Of a stretch of DNA of 43,365 nucleotides, positions 31,980-40,820 are shown piece by piece (the first letter of the stretch is position 1; each line of letters begins with the position of its first letter). A program made the position numbers and the translations under genes. A model generated the notes under the pieces. The model was not told the origin of the DNA and made no database searches. It saw only the letters and a list, made by a program, of their open reading frames with translations. The stretch comes from Acidimicrobiaceae bacterium (GTDB taxonomy: Bacteria; Actinomycetota; Acidimicrobiia; Acidimicrobiales; RAAP-2): positions 37,111 through 80,475 of the forward strand of contig PLHJ01000007.1 of the NCBI GenBank assembly GCA_003138895.1, in the 5' to 3' direction.

Positions 31980-33240
31980 GGCTAACTCCTCGTGATTGCA
32001 GCAACTCCTCCAACGTTTCGTCCGGAGCAACCAAAACGCCAAGTTCGGCGATGTTCTTTTCGTCGCGCCATTCGTTGTTTGTCATGAGTTCATGGAGTGC
32101 TACTGCGCTCTCTGCGGGATCACCCACGCACTCAAAGGGTTTTCGCTCGTCACCGAGTCCGACGAGAATTTCGAGTTGGCCTCGACGATCATCGGAGGCG
32201 AGTGGCTCAGAGGCCAAGATTTCTCGCAATGAATTTCGTGAAAGAAACGGCGCCAGCACGAGAGCAATGAACAAGCACTTGTCACACTCGCCGCACCAAT
32301 TCGACGCGCGCTCGTCAACTCGCTGTGTGAAGGCGCGATTGCAACTTCGAAAAACGTGGTGGTAGGCAGTGAGTTTCGAAAATTCTCTGGCGACCCAAAT
32401 TTCACTTCGATCACGAAGGTAGCTAGCAATCGCGAATTCGTCGCCAATGCGCTCGGCGACGGCGTCCGCAATGAGTTGTTCCGCGACCCACGACTTCGAC
32501 CATTGATGATTTACGTCGCGATTATGCCAACGAAGATTCGGAGCCGATGAAGAGTGTTCGTTGCTCATGACAACGCCACCACGACCCGAGGCAAGTGCCG
32601 CCACCGCCGCGAGTAAGGTCACCATCGCCGTAACGGGCACGTGACCGTTATAGAAGGAGTCGTCACCAGAAAGAATCTGGTGATCGATCGTCCGGGTTGC
32701 TCGCACGACCGCGAGTCCCGTGACGCGGGCCGTGTCTTCCAGAGGAGCAAATTGTCCAGAACTGGGACTCACGACAAAGAGAGCTTTGTCGAGGTTTGGC
32801 GCAAGTTTTTCGACGGTCACCACGGAGTCGATGCCCCCACCGAAGGGAACGAGCACACGCTGCGGGTCAATGGCGATTGGTACGAGCGTCGGATGTACTC
32901 CGCCAACAAACTCAACGTCAACCAAGTCGAGATCGTTCTTGTACGCGTATTCACCCAATCCATCGACAATGGCGGCTCGCAATAATGCACGAGCTTTTTC
33001 GCCGACGGGCGTGGTGTCCAGATCCACGATGTGCGCGGCCCCCGCTTTGTAATACGACAACCCCGCGAGTAAGAACCACAATTCGCCTAGTGCGCGCACC
33101 TCGGGACTTCGAAGGTCAACGTCACCTTCAAAGTGCACCTCTTCAACGAATCGTCGTCCGTCAAGTTCGTAGTGACCACGAAGAGCGTCGGAACCGACTT
33201 CGAGTTCGAGGTAGTGAAAGCGCGTCGCTCGATGCTTCAT
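31957..33240 (-). CDS. murL: UDP-MurNAc-L-alanyl-L-glutamate epimerase
   Basis: The 427-residue protein matches the MurL family described in Xanthomonas, which epimerises the terminal L-Glu of UDP-MurNAc-L-Ala-L-Glu to D-Glu in an ATP-dependent reaction. Visible features are a PP-loop-like VPFGGGIDSVVT at 131-142, an MSNEHSSSAPN segment near 225-235, and the cysteine cluster W-C-G-E-C-D-K-C at 315-322. It overlaps murD2, whose ligase supplies its substrate, and follows pgeF. Together they make D-Glu on the precursor without a free glutamate racemase. I assign it from motif recall and context. Confidence 0.87.
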   Translation of the reverse strand: MKHRATRFHYLELEVGSDALRGHYELDGRRFVEEVHFEGDVDLRSPEVRALGELWFLLAGLSYYKAGAAHIVDLDTTPVGEKARALLRAAIVDGLGEYAYKNDLDLVDVEFVGGVHPTLVPIAIDPQRVLVPFGGGIDSVVTVEKLAPNLDKALFVVSPSSGQFAPLEDTARVTGLAVVRATRTIDHQILSGDDSFYNGHVPVTAMVTLLAAVAALASGRGGVVMSNEHSSSAPNLRWHNRDVNHQWSKSWVAEQLIADAVAERIGDEFAIASYLRDRSEIWVAREFSKLTAYHHVFRSCNRAFTQRVDERASNWCGECDKCLFIALVLAPFLSRNSLREILASEPLASDDRRGQLEILVGLGDERKPFECVGDPAESAVALHELMTNNEWRDEKNIAELGVLVAPDETLEELLQSRGVSRVPAHWL

Positions 33241-33270
33241 CGTCGGGACTCTTCCATTGCGCTACTCATG

Positions 33271-34035
33271 CTACGACGACCACTTAGCGACGAGGCCAAA
33301 ACGTCCACAAGGTCGCGCCGCTCGGTCGCTGTAGAAAAGTTCGCCACCGTCGGTCACTTCTCTCGAGCAGATGATGTTGTCGGAATGAACGCCGGCCAAT
33401 TCAAGTTGTTGTATCGCCACATTTCGTAAATCGAGCCGCGAACGGTCCTTGACGTCGGACTGCAGCGCTTTTTCGTAGGCGAGGAAATGTTGGGCCACGT
33501 CGGGTCCCACTTGATACGACTCTTTAGAAATCGATGGGCCAATAAACGCGGTGACGTTTTTGGGCTGGTCGTAGGCAGCGAGGGCGTTGGCAATGACGCC
33601 ACTGGCGAGACCTCGCCACCCTGCGTGCACGAGGGTGAGTAGATGCTGTTCGGGATCAACGAGCGCTAGTGGCACGCAGTCAGCGACCAGAATTGCGAGC
33701 GCCAGGCCGCTCTCTTTCGTGCACAAAGCGTCGCCCACTAAATCGGAGCGAGACGTAGTGACGTCGAGCACGGTCGCACCGTGTACTTGGCGAGCAATGA
33801 CGAGTTGCCCCAACGCAACGCCAACTGCTTGAGCGACCCGTCGACGATTCTCTTGCACAGCGTCGATATCGTCGCCGACGTGATCACCAAGATTGAGCGC
33901 ATCAAATGGCCGCGCACTGACGCCACCAAAGCGGTCCGTAACAAAAACGTCAACACCAAGGTCGACAAAGCCTGCGACTACGTGCACGGTCAGTTCGCCG
34001 CGACTGCTTACGATGAGGTCACTGGCGACTCTCAC
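33271..34035 (-). CDS. pgeF: Peptidoglycan editing factor PgeF (laccase-domain/YfiH family)
   Basis: The 254-residue protein has family motifs FGGVS, LGDHVGDD, ARQVHG, ADCVPLAL and LVHAGWRG, with the paired histidine and cysteine metal ligands. E. coli PgeF (YfiH) hydrolyses wrongly made UDP-MurNAc-L-Ser, correcting MurC errors; purine nucleoside activities are also reported for the family. It starts at GTG without a clear ribosome site, so a shorter start such as a GTG near residue 17 is possible. It lies 30 bases upstream of murL in what looks like a peptidoglycan-precursor operon. Confidence 0.9.
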   Translation of the reverse strand: MRVASDLIVSSRGELTVHVVAGFVDLGVDVFVTDRFGGVSARPFDALNLGDHVGDDIDAVQENRRRVAQAVGVALGQLVIARQVHGATVLDVTTSRSDLVGDALCTKESGLALAILVADCVPLALVDPEQHLLTLVHAGWRGLASGVIANALAAYDQPKNVTAFIGPSISKESYQVGPDVAQHFLAYEKALQSDVKDRSRLDLRNVAIQQLELAGVHSDNIICSREVTDGGELFYSDRAARPCGRFGLVAKWSS

Positions 34036-34179
34036 GGGTGAGCGCTCGCTACTCGACGATGTCGCTTTTCATCGAACGTCCAGCGACAACCGTTACGCGG
34101 ACTACTCATACATCAAGCGTAATTCCTCAAAAGTGACATTTTTTGGTCGCAGTGAAACGACCTGTCCTAACGTAAGGTC

Positions 34180-35073
34180 ATGCCTACGGCGTCGTCGCTA
34201 CTACTCGCGTGCACCTTTGCTCCGTCGGGGACAAGGGTGGACGTTGCCGTATCGGGTGGTCCGGATTCGGTGGGTCTCTTGCTGCTCGCGATTGAACAGG
34301 GATTGATTGTCACGGTGCATCACGTCGACCACCACGCAAGGGCCACCAGCTGCGATGACGCCTCGATAGTGGAATCGTTGTCGACCAAACTCGGCGTGCC
34401 TTTCGTCCTCCACGATGTTGACGTCGCTCCAGGGGGAAACTTTGAGTCGCGAGCTCGTAGTGCGCGACGTGCGACGCTGCCCTCGGGCGTTTTGACGGGA
34501 CACACTATGGACGATCTAGCGGAGACGGTGCTGCTTAACTTGTTGCGCGGTGCGGGTGTGGACGGACTGTCGCCACTCGTCGGCGACTCGTCAAAACCAC
34601 TTCTGGGCGTTCGACGAAGTGATCTACACGAATTTGTCGCCGCGCAGTCCTACGAGGTCGTGCACGATGAGACCAATGACAGTCCAATATTTTTGCGCAA
34701 TCGCGTGCGGCACGAGATGCTTCCACTCTTAAACGACATTGCCCAGCGTGACGTTGTGCCAATCGTTGCTCGACAGGCGTGGCTGATGGGAGAAGAACGA
34801 GCTTGGCTCGATGAGTTGCTGCGCCGTGACGTGGGTCGATCACTTGACGCCGTGGACTGTCGAGAACTTCGTGAGTGGCCCTTGGCACGACAACGACGTT
34901 GGCTTCGTTACCACCTACGCCTCGCTGACGAAGGTGACGGCGAGCATCCGCCGAGCGCCGACGACGTGGAACGGGCGCTCGCAGTCGTCCGAGGTGACGT
35001 CATCGCGACCGAAATTACGGGAGGGCGCCGATTGGCCCGAAGTGGTCAGTACCTGGCTTTATCAAAGAACTGA
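34180..35073 (+). CDS. tilS: tRNA(Ile)-lysidine synthetase
   Basis: The 297-residue protein has the N-type PP-loop SGGPDS at 25-30, the VDHHARA and GHTMDDLAETVLLNLLRG motifs, and the RNRVRHEMLPLL segment. It converts C34 of tRNA-Ile(CAU) to lysidine, needed to read AUA. It is short, lacking most of the C-terminal domains of E. coli TilS, as in other actinobacteria. It opens the long plus-strand operon; hpt starts 19 bases after its stop. Confidence 0.94.
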   Translation: MPTASSLLLACTFAPSGTRVDVAVSGGPDSVGLLLLAIEQGLIVTVHHVDHHARATSCDDASIVESLSTKLGVPFVLHDVDVAPGGNFESRARSARRATLPSGVLTGHTMDDLAETVLLNLLRGAGVDGLSPLVGDSSKPLLGVRRSDLHEFVAAQSYEVVHDETNDSPIFLRNRVRHEMLPLLNDIAQRDVVPIVARQAWLMGEERAWLDELLRRDVGRSLDAVDCRELREWPLARQRRWLRYHLRLADEGDGEHPPSADDVERALAVVRGDVIATEITGGRRLARSGQYLALSKN

Positions 35074-35092
35074 CCAACTACGCTTGGAATTT

Positions 35093-35662
35093 ATGGGCAA
35101 CGACCGTTTTGATGGATCTAACGCTCGGTGGGCGCAACGCGAATTAGGCGACGTCATTGTCTCTCCCGCCGAACTCCAGGACCGGGTCAAAGTCCTCGGG
35201 GCCGAAATTACGAAGGATTACGCCGATGATCCGCCGTTGCTAGTTGGCGTTCTAAAGGGAGCCATGAGCTTCATGAGCGATTTGATGCGCGCCATTGAAC
35301 TCCCGGTGGACGTGGATTTCATGGCCGTTTCTTCGTACGGTGCCTCCACAAAGTCATCGGGCGTTGTTCGGATCGTGAAGGACCTCGACGCCGAACTCGA
35401 GGGCCGGCGAGTTTTGATTGTTGAAGACGTCGTTGACTCGGGACTTACTCTTAACTATTTGCGCAAATACTTGGGAGCAAGAAAGCCCGCAAGTTTGGAC
35501 GTGTGTGCCTTGCTACTGAAAGAAGGCGAACAGCGCGTTGAACAAGAACTCAAGTACGTCGGATTTTCCATACCATCGGATTTCGTGGTCGGTTACGGAC
35601 TTGACGTGAATGAGCGATACAGAAACCTCGACGGAATTTACGTCTTTACAGGTGAGGCGTGA
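35093..35662 (+). CDS. hpt: Hypoxanthine phosphoribosyltransferase
   Basis: The 189-residue enzyme of purine salvage has the PRPP-binding loop [14 protein letters not shown] (107-120), the [12 protein letters not shown] segment and [10 protein letters not shown] flexible loop. The ATG at 35093 gives the family's normal length. The stop overlaps the GTG of folE by 4 bases. In most actinobacteria ftsH separates hpt and folE; here it does not. Confidence 0.95.
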   Translation: MGNDRFDGSNARWAQRELGDVIVSPAELQDRVKVLGAEITKDYADDPPLLVGVLKGAMSFMSDLMRAIELPVDVDFMAVSSYGASTKSSGVVRIVKDLDAELEGRRVLIVEDVVDSGLTLNYLRKYLGARKPASLDVCALLLKEGEQRVEQELKYVGFSIPSDFVVGYGLDVNERYRNLDGIYVFTGEA

Positions 35663-36246
35663 GCGTGATTGACCAAGGACGCGCCGAACGCGCGGTCGCT
35701 GAACTTCTGGCTGCCATTGGCGAAGATCCAAACCGGGAAGGACTTCGTGAAACGCCGCGCCGCGTGGCCGAAATGTACGCCGAACTCTTCGAGGGCGCGA
35801 TGTCAAATCCAAGCGAACACTTGCAGGTCACCTTCGCCGAAGGCCACGACGAAATGGTGATGGTTCGAGACATTTCTTTTACGTCACTCTGCGAGCATCA
35901 CCTCGTTCCTTTCATGGGACTCGCCCACGTCGCGTATCTGCCAGCGCTCGACGGACGCATTACCGGGCTCTCAAAACTCGCGCGTCTCGTCGAGGGTTAC
36001 GCTCGGCGCCTCCAAGTGCAAGAACGAATGACGACGCAAATTGTTGACGCCTTGGAAAAGGAACTCCATCCGCGTGGCTCGTTGGTGGTGCTTGAGGCCG
36101 AACACTTGTGCATGTCGATGCGCGGCGTAAAAAAGCCGGGCTCATCAACGGTGACGTCCGCTGTTCGCGGCGTGTTTCGTACCGATCCCGCGGCACGTGC
36201 CGAAGCACTTAATTACATTCATCAGCGGCGGTCCACGTGGCGCTGA
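35659..36246 (+). CDS. folE: GTP cyclohydrolase I
   Basis: The 195-residue protein carries zinc ligands Cys78 ([10 protein letters not shown]) and Cys151 (HLCMSMRG), plus [21 protein letters not shown]. It catalyses the first step of folate synthesis, GTP to dihydroneopterin triphosphate. GTG start, overlapping hpt by 4 bases; its end overlaps folP by 10 bases. Confidence 0.96.
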   Translation: MSVIDQGRAERAVAELLAAIGEDPNREGLRETPRRVAEMYAELFEGAMSNPSEHLQVTFAEGHDEMVMVRDISFTSLCEHHLVPFMGLAHVAYLPALDGRITGLSKLARLVEGYARRLQVQERMTTQIVDALEKELHPRGSLVVLEAEHLCMSMRGVKKPGSSTVTSAVRGVFRTDPAARAEALNYIHQRRSTWR

Positions 36247-37037
36247 GACCCATGGTCATGGGCATTGTGAACGTCACGCCCGATTCATTTTTTGAAGCGG
36301 CGAGAACGCAGGCAACCGCCGACGCGATTGCTCGAGGTCGCGAACTTTTTGCCGCGGGGGTTGACGTTGTTGACATTGGCGGCGAGTCCACGCGTCCGGG
36401 CGCCGTTGACGTTGACGAAGATGAGGAATTGCGTCGAGTGGTGCCCGTTCTTGAAGCACTACGCGGTGTTGGCGCGTTGTCAATCGATACGCAAAAAGCT
36501 CGAGTGGCAAAAGCCGGCGTTGAAGCTGGCGCCACCATTATTAATGACGTGTCCTCGACGTTGATGGAAGTGGCGGGACGACTCAACGTTGGTTACGTGG
36601 CGATGCACCGAAAGGGCACGCCTGCCACCATGCAAAAAAGTCCCACCTACGACGATGTCGTGAGCGAAGTCTTGGCGTTTCTTCGTGACGCCGCGCATCG
36701 CTCGCGTAACGCGGGCGTTGGTGAACTCTGGCTTGATCCGGGTATTGGTTTTGGAAAAACCTTGGAACACAACGTGACGCTGCTCGCCGCGACCGACCAA
36801 GTGGTCGCGCTCGCCAACGAGTTTGACGCCGGCGTGTTGCTCGGTACCAGTCGAAAGCGCTTTCTTGGTGATCTTGGTGAATCATTTCTCGACGTGGACG
36901 AACGTCTCGAAGGTTCGATTGCTTCGGAAGCGTGGGCCTTTTTGTACGGGGCGAACATGGTGCGAGTACACGACGCTCAAGCAGCGGTCCAATTGCGCGA
37001 GCTTTTTTGGCACGACGTAGAAGCGGTGACGTCGTGA
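36237..37037 (+). CDS. folP: Dihydropteroate synthase
   Basis: The 266-residue TIM-barrel enzyme has the pterin-binding [11 protein letters not shown] at 8-18, [11 protein letters not shown] near 46-56, and a late TSRKRFLG segment. It joins para-aminobenzoate to hydroxymethyl-dihydropterin pyrophosphate and is the sulfonamide target. GTG at 36237 or ATG at 36252 could start it. The end overlaps the next gene by 4 bases (GTGA). Confidence 0.95.
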   Translation: MALRPMVMGIVNVTPDSFFEAARTQATADAIARGRELFAAGVDVVDIGGESTRPGAVDVDEDEELRRVVPVLEALRGVGALSIDTQKARVAKAGVEAGATIINDVSSTLMEVAGRLNVGYVAMHRKGTPATMQKSPTYDDVVSEVLAFLRDAAHRSRNAGVGELWLDPGIGFGKTLEHNVTLLAATDQVVALANEFDAGVLLGTSRKRFLGDLGESFLDVDERLEGSIASEAWAFLYGANMVRVHDAQAAVQLRELFWHDVEAVTS

Positions 37038-37531
37038 GAGGAAAGTGGGCCGCGGGCATTGAGCCACGTAATTTCACCTGGGTGTTTAAGGGCCGCATGG
37101 CCGTCTCGGAGCGACCCGGTGGCGCGACGCTCGTGCACCGACGCGTTCGTCGAGACGAAGAACTGTTGTGGCTGAAGCATCAGGGCTTTACTCGTGTCAT
37201 TTCAATCCTGCCGGCGATGCAGAACTTGGCTGCGTATGTCGAACAAGGATTGAGCGCTGGTCATTACGCCCTGCGTGGCGGACCGGGTCAACGAGAAGTT
37301 TTGGTGGCCTGCTACGAAGACCTCCATCGCTGCATGGAAGGTGACGCGGTTGTGCTGTTGCACGGTGATGAAGTGTCGGACCGTTTGTTAGGCGTCGTGG
37401 CGGGCTATCTCGTATGGTCGAAAAAAGTCGAATCGATTCCAACGGCCTTGGCCCTTACTGAGCGCCTGTTCAAACGAACCGTCGGACCTGACGGTCGCGC
37501 ACTACTCATGGACGTGCCGGTCGACGAGTGA
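37034..37531 (+). CDS. Protein-phosphatase-fold protein lacking the catalytic cysteine
   Basis: The 165-residue protein resembles a small dual-specificity/tyrosine phosphatase: FKGRMAVSERPGG (18-30), a WLKHQGFTRVISILP strand-helix (46-60), and then VVLLHGDEVSDRLLGVVAGYLV (106-127). The last segment aligns with the H-C-X5-R active-site loop, but residue 111 is Gly instead of Cys while His110 and Arg117 remain, so it should be catalytically dead. It starts in the folP stop (GTGA) and ends in the folB start (GTGA), so it is fully embedded in the folate operon. A role in binding a phosphorylated pterin, or in replacing the missing dihydroneopterin-triphosphate phosphatase step, is speculation. 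Confidence 0.75.
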   Translation: MRGKWAAGIEPRNFTWVFKGRMAVSERPGGATLVHRRVRRDEELLWLKHQGFTRVISILPAMQNLAAYVEQGLSAGHYALRGGPGQREVLVACYEDLHRCMEGDAVVLLHGDEVSDRLLGVVAGYLVWSKKVESIPTALALTERLFKRTVGPDGRALLMDVPVDE

Positions 37532-37893
37532 GCGACGTTATTGAACTTCGGGGACTGCGTTTTTCTTGCATCGTTGGTGTGCTTGATCACGAGCGTGTTA
37601 ATGAACAGCCGATCAGTCTCGACATCGATATCAAACGTTCTTTCAAGCGCGCCGTTAAGGGTGACGACGTTCTGGAGACCACGAACTACGCCGACATCTT
37701 GCGTCTCGCCAAAGACGTAGCCGTAATTGGAAAGTTTCAGTTGCTCGAAACCCTGGCTGATCGCGTAGCAAAGGCCATCCTGGCCTACGACGACGCCATT
37801 ACGTCGGTGCGCGTGTCGGTGCAAAAGTTGGAGCCGCCCGTAGAAGAGGACGTGTCCTCGGTGGGGGTACGCACGAGGCGACGCCGCGTCTAG
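37528..37893 (+). CDS. folB: Dihydroneopterin aldolase
   Basis: The 121-residue protein has the family start ELRGLRFSCIVGVLDHERVNEQP, the TTNYADI motif near 51-57 and the LLETLADRVAKAIL helix containing the conserved Glu. It cleaves dihydroneopterin to hydroxymethyl-dihydropterin and glycolaldehyde. GTG start overlapping the phosphatase-like gene by 4 bases. Confidence 0.95.
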   Translation: MSDVIELRGLRFSCIVGVLDHERVNEQPISLDIDIKRSFKRAVKGDDVLETTNYADILRLAKDVAVIGKFQLLETLADRVAKAILAYDDAITSVRVSVQKLEPPVEEDVSSVGVRTRRRRV

Positions 37894-37895
37894 TC

Positions 37896-38360
37896 GTGCT
37901 GGCTTATTTTTCGTTTGGTTCCAACGTGGGCGACCGCGGTCAACACCTTGCACGGGGGGTCACCATTGTTGCCGGGACTGATCCGTTTCGAGTCTCGAGC
38001 GTGTTTGAGACCGAACCCGTCGGCGGCGTTGCCCAAGATGACTTTTGGAATTTGGTCCTGGAAATTGACACCGTGGCTTCACCCCGAGAACTCTTGGAGC
38101 GCGCCCGTATCGCCGAAATTGCGAGGGGTCGAGTGCGCGACGTTCACTGGGGACCGCGAACGTTGGACGTCGACGTGCTGTTGGTGGGCGAGCTCAAGAG
38201 TAGTGATCCGGCGATTCTGGTGCCGCACCCACGCCTCTACGAACGCCGATTTGTTCTTGCGCCGCTCCGTGAACTGAACCGGTTACTCGTAAGCGATGAA
38301 CAGCTGGAGGCGAGTACCGGCGTCGTACGAAACATCGGTACACTGGCGACGTTGCGCTAA
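37896..38360 (+). CDS. folK: Hydroxymethyl-dihydropterin pyrophosphokinase
   Basis: The 154-residue protein has FSFGSNVGDR at the start, the WNLVLEIDT strand, RTLDVDVLLVG near 93-103 with the two magnesium aspartates, and VPHPRLYERRFVLAPL. It transfers pyrophosphate from ATP to hydroxymethyl-dihydropterin. GTG start 2 bases after folB. It is followed by a 45-base gap with repeated GAACGG words before the next gene. Confidence 0.95.
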   Translation: MLAYFSFGSNVGDRGQHLARGVTIVAGTDPFRVSSVFETEPVGGVAQDDFWNLVLEIDTVASPRELLERARIAEIARGRVRDVHWGPRTLDVDVLLVGELKSSDPAILVPHPRLYERRFVLAPLRELNRLLVSDEQLEASTGVVRNIGTLATLR

Positions 38361-38405
38361 CGCCGAACGGCACCCGAACGGGGCTGGAACGGAACGGAGC
38401 TCGTT

Positions 38406-39122
38406 ATGAAAATCACTATTGTTGGTTCGGGACGTGCCGGCACCGCCTTTTCTCTGGCGCTTCGACGCGCAGGACACCACGTTGACGTCGTGCATCACGA
38501 CGATGTTGCAGAAATACGAGAGACCGAAGCGGTACTGCTCTGCGTGCCCGATGACCAAGTTGCGAATGTCGCGAGGTCACTTCCTCTCACGTGTTCGAAA
38601 CTCGTGGCCCACGTTTCGGGATCACTCGGTCTCGACGTTCTCGCTCCCCACGAAAACATCGCACTGCTGCACCCGTTGGCCGTGCTCGTCAATGAAGAAG
38701 TAGGCGCTCGACGATTGGTGGGTGCGAATTACTCCGTCGGGGGCAGTCACGATGTGCTCGCCATCGTTCGTTCTTTGCGAGGTCGGGTTCTCCACTTGCG
38801 TGATGATCAGCGCGCCGCGTACCACGCGGCCGCGACGGTGTCGGCAAATCATCTCGTGGCCTTGATGGCGCACGTGGCCGTGATTGCGCGCTCCGTTGGT
38901 CTGACGGTGGAGGACTTTTTGCCTCTCGCGCGCATGGCGCTTGACGACATCGAATCGCTAGGCGTCGAGCGAGCCTTGACCGGTCCTGCGTCGCGGGGCG
39001 ATGACGACACGATTGCGGTGCACCGCGCGGCACTTCCTCCCAGCGAGCTGGCGCTCTATGACGCGTTGTCGAGTGCCGCGCGACTACTCGCCGAGCGACG
39101 CTCCGTCGTAAGTGGGCGCTAA
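38406..39122 (+). CDS. Rossmann-like/DUF2520 protein, possible ketopantoate reductase
   Basis: The 238-residue protein has an N-terminal NAD(P)-binding Rossmann fold (IVGSGRAGTAFSLALRRAGH, 5-24; LLCVPDDQV) and a C-terminal helical DUF2520 domain (AYHAAATVSANHLVALMAH near 137-155) like that of 6-phosphogluconate/ketopantoate reductases. In many actinobacteria this family sits beside panC. Context suggests it could reduce ketopantoate to pantoate (inference). The ATG has GGAG upstream. Confidence 0.88.
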   Translation: MKITIVGSGRAGTAFSLALRRAGHHVDVVHHDDVAEIRETEAVLLCVPDDQVANVARSLPLTCSKLVAHVSGSLGLDVLAPHENIALLHPLAVLVNEEVGARRLVGANYSVGGSHDVLAIVRSLRGRVLHLRDDQRAAYHAAATVSANHLVALMAHVAVIARSVGLTVEDFLPLARMALDDIESLGVERALTGPASRGDDDTIAVHRAALPPSELALYDALSSAARLLAERRSVVSGR

Positions 39123-39124
39123 TC

Positions 39125-40003
39125 GTGGAGATTATTACTGACATCGAAAAATGGCGCGAATATGCCCGAAGCGAACGAAGTGAGGGAAAGTCCATTGGTC
39201 TCGTGCCAACGATGGGTGCTCTCCACGCCGGACACGTTTCACTAATTGAAGCCGCGCGCGAACACTGTGACGTTGTCATAGTCACGATATTTGTGAATCC
39301 TCGTCAGTTCACCACGTCCAAAGATTTAAAGGCGTATCCGCGAACACCCGAACGCGACCGAGAACTAGCCCGAGCAGCAGGGGCTACGTGCGTCGTGGAA
39401 CCACGTCTCGAACAGATGTGGCCAGATTTTCCATTGACGACAGCCACGACGGTCTCGGTGCGTGGTCTGAGCGACAACTTTGAAGGCGCCGACCGCCCGG
39501 GGCACTTCGACGGCGTGGCCAGCGTCGTCGCGAAGCTCTTTACGATCACCGGACCGTGCACTGCTTTTTTTGGTGAGAAGGATTTCCAGCAATTATGTGT
39601 TATCCGCCAATTAGTTCGTGACTTGAGTTTTGACGTCAAACTCGTGGGCTGTCCCATTGTTCGAGACGTGGACGGTCTGGCACTATCCAGTCGCAACGTG
39701 TTGTTGAGTGCCAACGACCGTGTGCGCGCTCGCGTACTGTCGCAGGTTCTCTTGTCGTTAGACGACGATCAAACACGGTCGGCGAGTGAACTTCGCGACA
39801 GCTTATTGTCGCAACTGCGCAACGCAAATATCGATCTTTCGTACGCGGACGTGGTGAATCCGCTAACGCTGCTGCCTCTTAGCGACGACGATCAAGGAGT
39901 GGGTCGTCTACTACTCGCCGCCACGTTCTCGGGCGTACGGTTGCTTGATAACGCTGAGGTGCGAGTCGTGGCGAAGGAGCAAGCGCGTGCTGCTAGCCAT
40001 TGA
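39125..40003 (+). CDS. panC: Pantothenate synthetase
   Basis: The 292-residue protein has the HIGH-type motif PTMGALHAGHVSL (28-40), FVNPRQF, the GHFDGVASVVAKLF segment, and LALSSRN, which binds ATP phosphate. It joins pantoate and beta-alanine. GTG start 2 bases after the DUF2520 stop; its end overlaps coaX by 17 bases. Confidence 0.96.
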   Translation: MEIITDIEKWREYARSERSEGKSIGLVPTMGALHAGHVSLIEAAREHCDVVIVTIFVNPRQFTTSKDLKAYPRTPERDRELARAAGATCVVEPRLEQMWPDFPLTTATTVSVRGLSDNFEGADRPGHFDGVASVVAKLFTITGPCTAFFGEKDFQQLCVIRQLVRDLSFDVKLVGCPIVRDVDGLALSSRNVLLSANDRVRARVLSQVLLSLDDDQTRSASELRDSLLSQLRNANIDLSYADVVNPLTLLPLSDDDQGVGRLLLAATFSGVRLLDNAEVRVVAKEQARAASH

Positions 40004-40820
40004 CGTTGGCAACACCGAGACCGTCATTGGACTCTTTGGTGGTGACGTTCTCGCCGACCCTGACGGTGTGGGTATTGGACGTGCGTCGGGCGAGCGTGGA
40101 CTGAGTTATCACTGGCGTCTTTCAACGTCGCCGGACCGCACGCCCGACGAGCACGCGATGATTCTTACGCAGTTGCTTAACTTGGAAGGTCTCGATCTTC
40201 GAGAAATGGTGAGTGCCATTGCCGTTTGTTCTTCCGTGCCGTCAGTAACGACACAGTTGCGTCGCATGGCGTCGCGGTGGTTTGGCGATATTGACATCAC
40301 GGTGCTCGGTCCCGGCACGAAGTCCGGCATGCCGATTCTCTATGACAATCCGCGCGAAGTTGGTGCGGACCGAATTGCGAACGCCGTTGGGGCCTTTGAT
40401 CTCTACGGGGGGCCTTCGATTGTGGTCGACCTTGGTACCGCCACCACCTTTGACATCGTTAGTGCCAAGGGGGAGTATCTCGGCGGCGCCATTGCGCCCG
40501 GCGTTGCCATATCGCTCGACGCTTTGTACGCACACGCGGCCGCGCTTCGTGCGGTTGAACTCGTCGAACCACGCTCAGTTATTGGTCGCTCCACGGCAGA
40601 ATCCATTCAGTCGGGGGTGCTCTACGGCTTCGCCGCGCAAGTCGACGGTTTGGTGGAACGCATTGAGAGCGAGATGGGTACGTCTAACATCATTGCTACC
40701 GGGGGACTCGCCAGTTTGGTGGCACCACACACGAAATACGTCCAGCACGTAGAACCGTGGCTAACGCTCCACGGATTGCGTATCGTTCATGATCGAAACC
40801 ATTCGGGAGACGCTTTGTGA
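39987..40820 (+). CDS. coaX: Type III pantothenate kinase
   Basis: The 277-residue protein has phosphate-binding AIDVGNTET near 4-12, NPREVGADRIANAVGAF, and DLGTATTFD, all diagnostic of CoaX. It phosphorylates pantothenate, the first committed step to CoA, and is feedback-insensitive in this family. The GTG at 39987 has AAGGAG 7 bases upstream, inside panC. The stop overlaps the lysS GTG by 4 bases. Confidence 0.95.
   Translation: MLLAIDVGNTETVIGLFGGDVLADPDGVGIGRASGERGLSYHWRLSTSPDRTPDEHAMILTQLLNLEGLDLREMVSAIAVCSSVPSVTTQLRRMASRWFGDIDITVLGPGTKSGMPILYDNPREVGADRIANAVGAFDLYGGPSIVVDLGTATTFDIVSAKGEYLGGAIAPGVAISLDALYAHAAALRAVELVEPRSVIGRSTAESIQSGVLYGFAAQVDGLVERIESEMGTSNIIATGGLASLVAPHTKYVQHVEPWLTLHGLRIVHDRNHSGDAL

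Noticed and set aside
37405..37953. 182-codon minus-strand frame across folB
   Set aside because: Shadow of three overlapping folate-operon genes; no domain.
38361..38405. Repeated GAACGG words between folK and the DUF2520 gene
   Set aside because: Only four imperfect copies with irregular spacing in a 45-base gap; too little to call an iteron or regulatory array.
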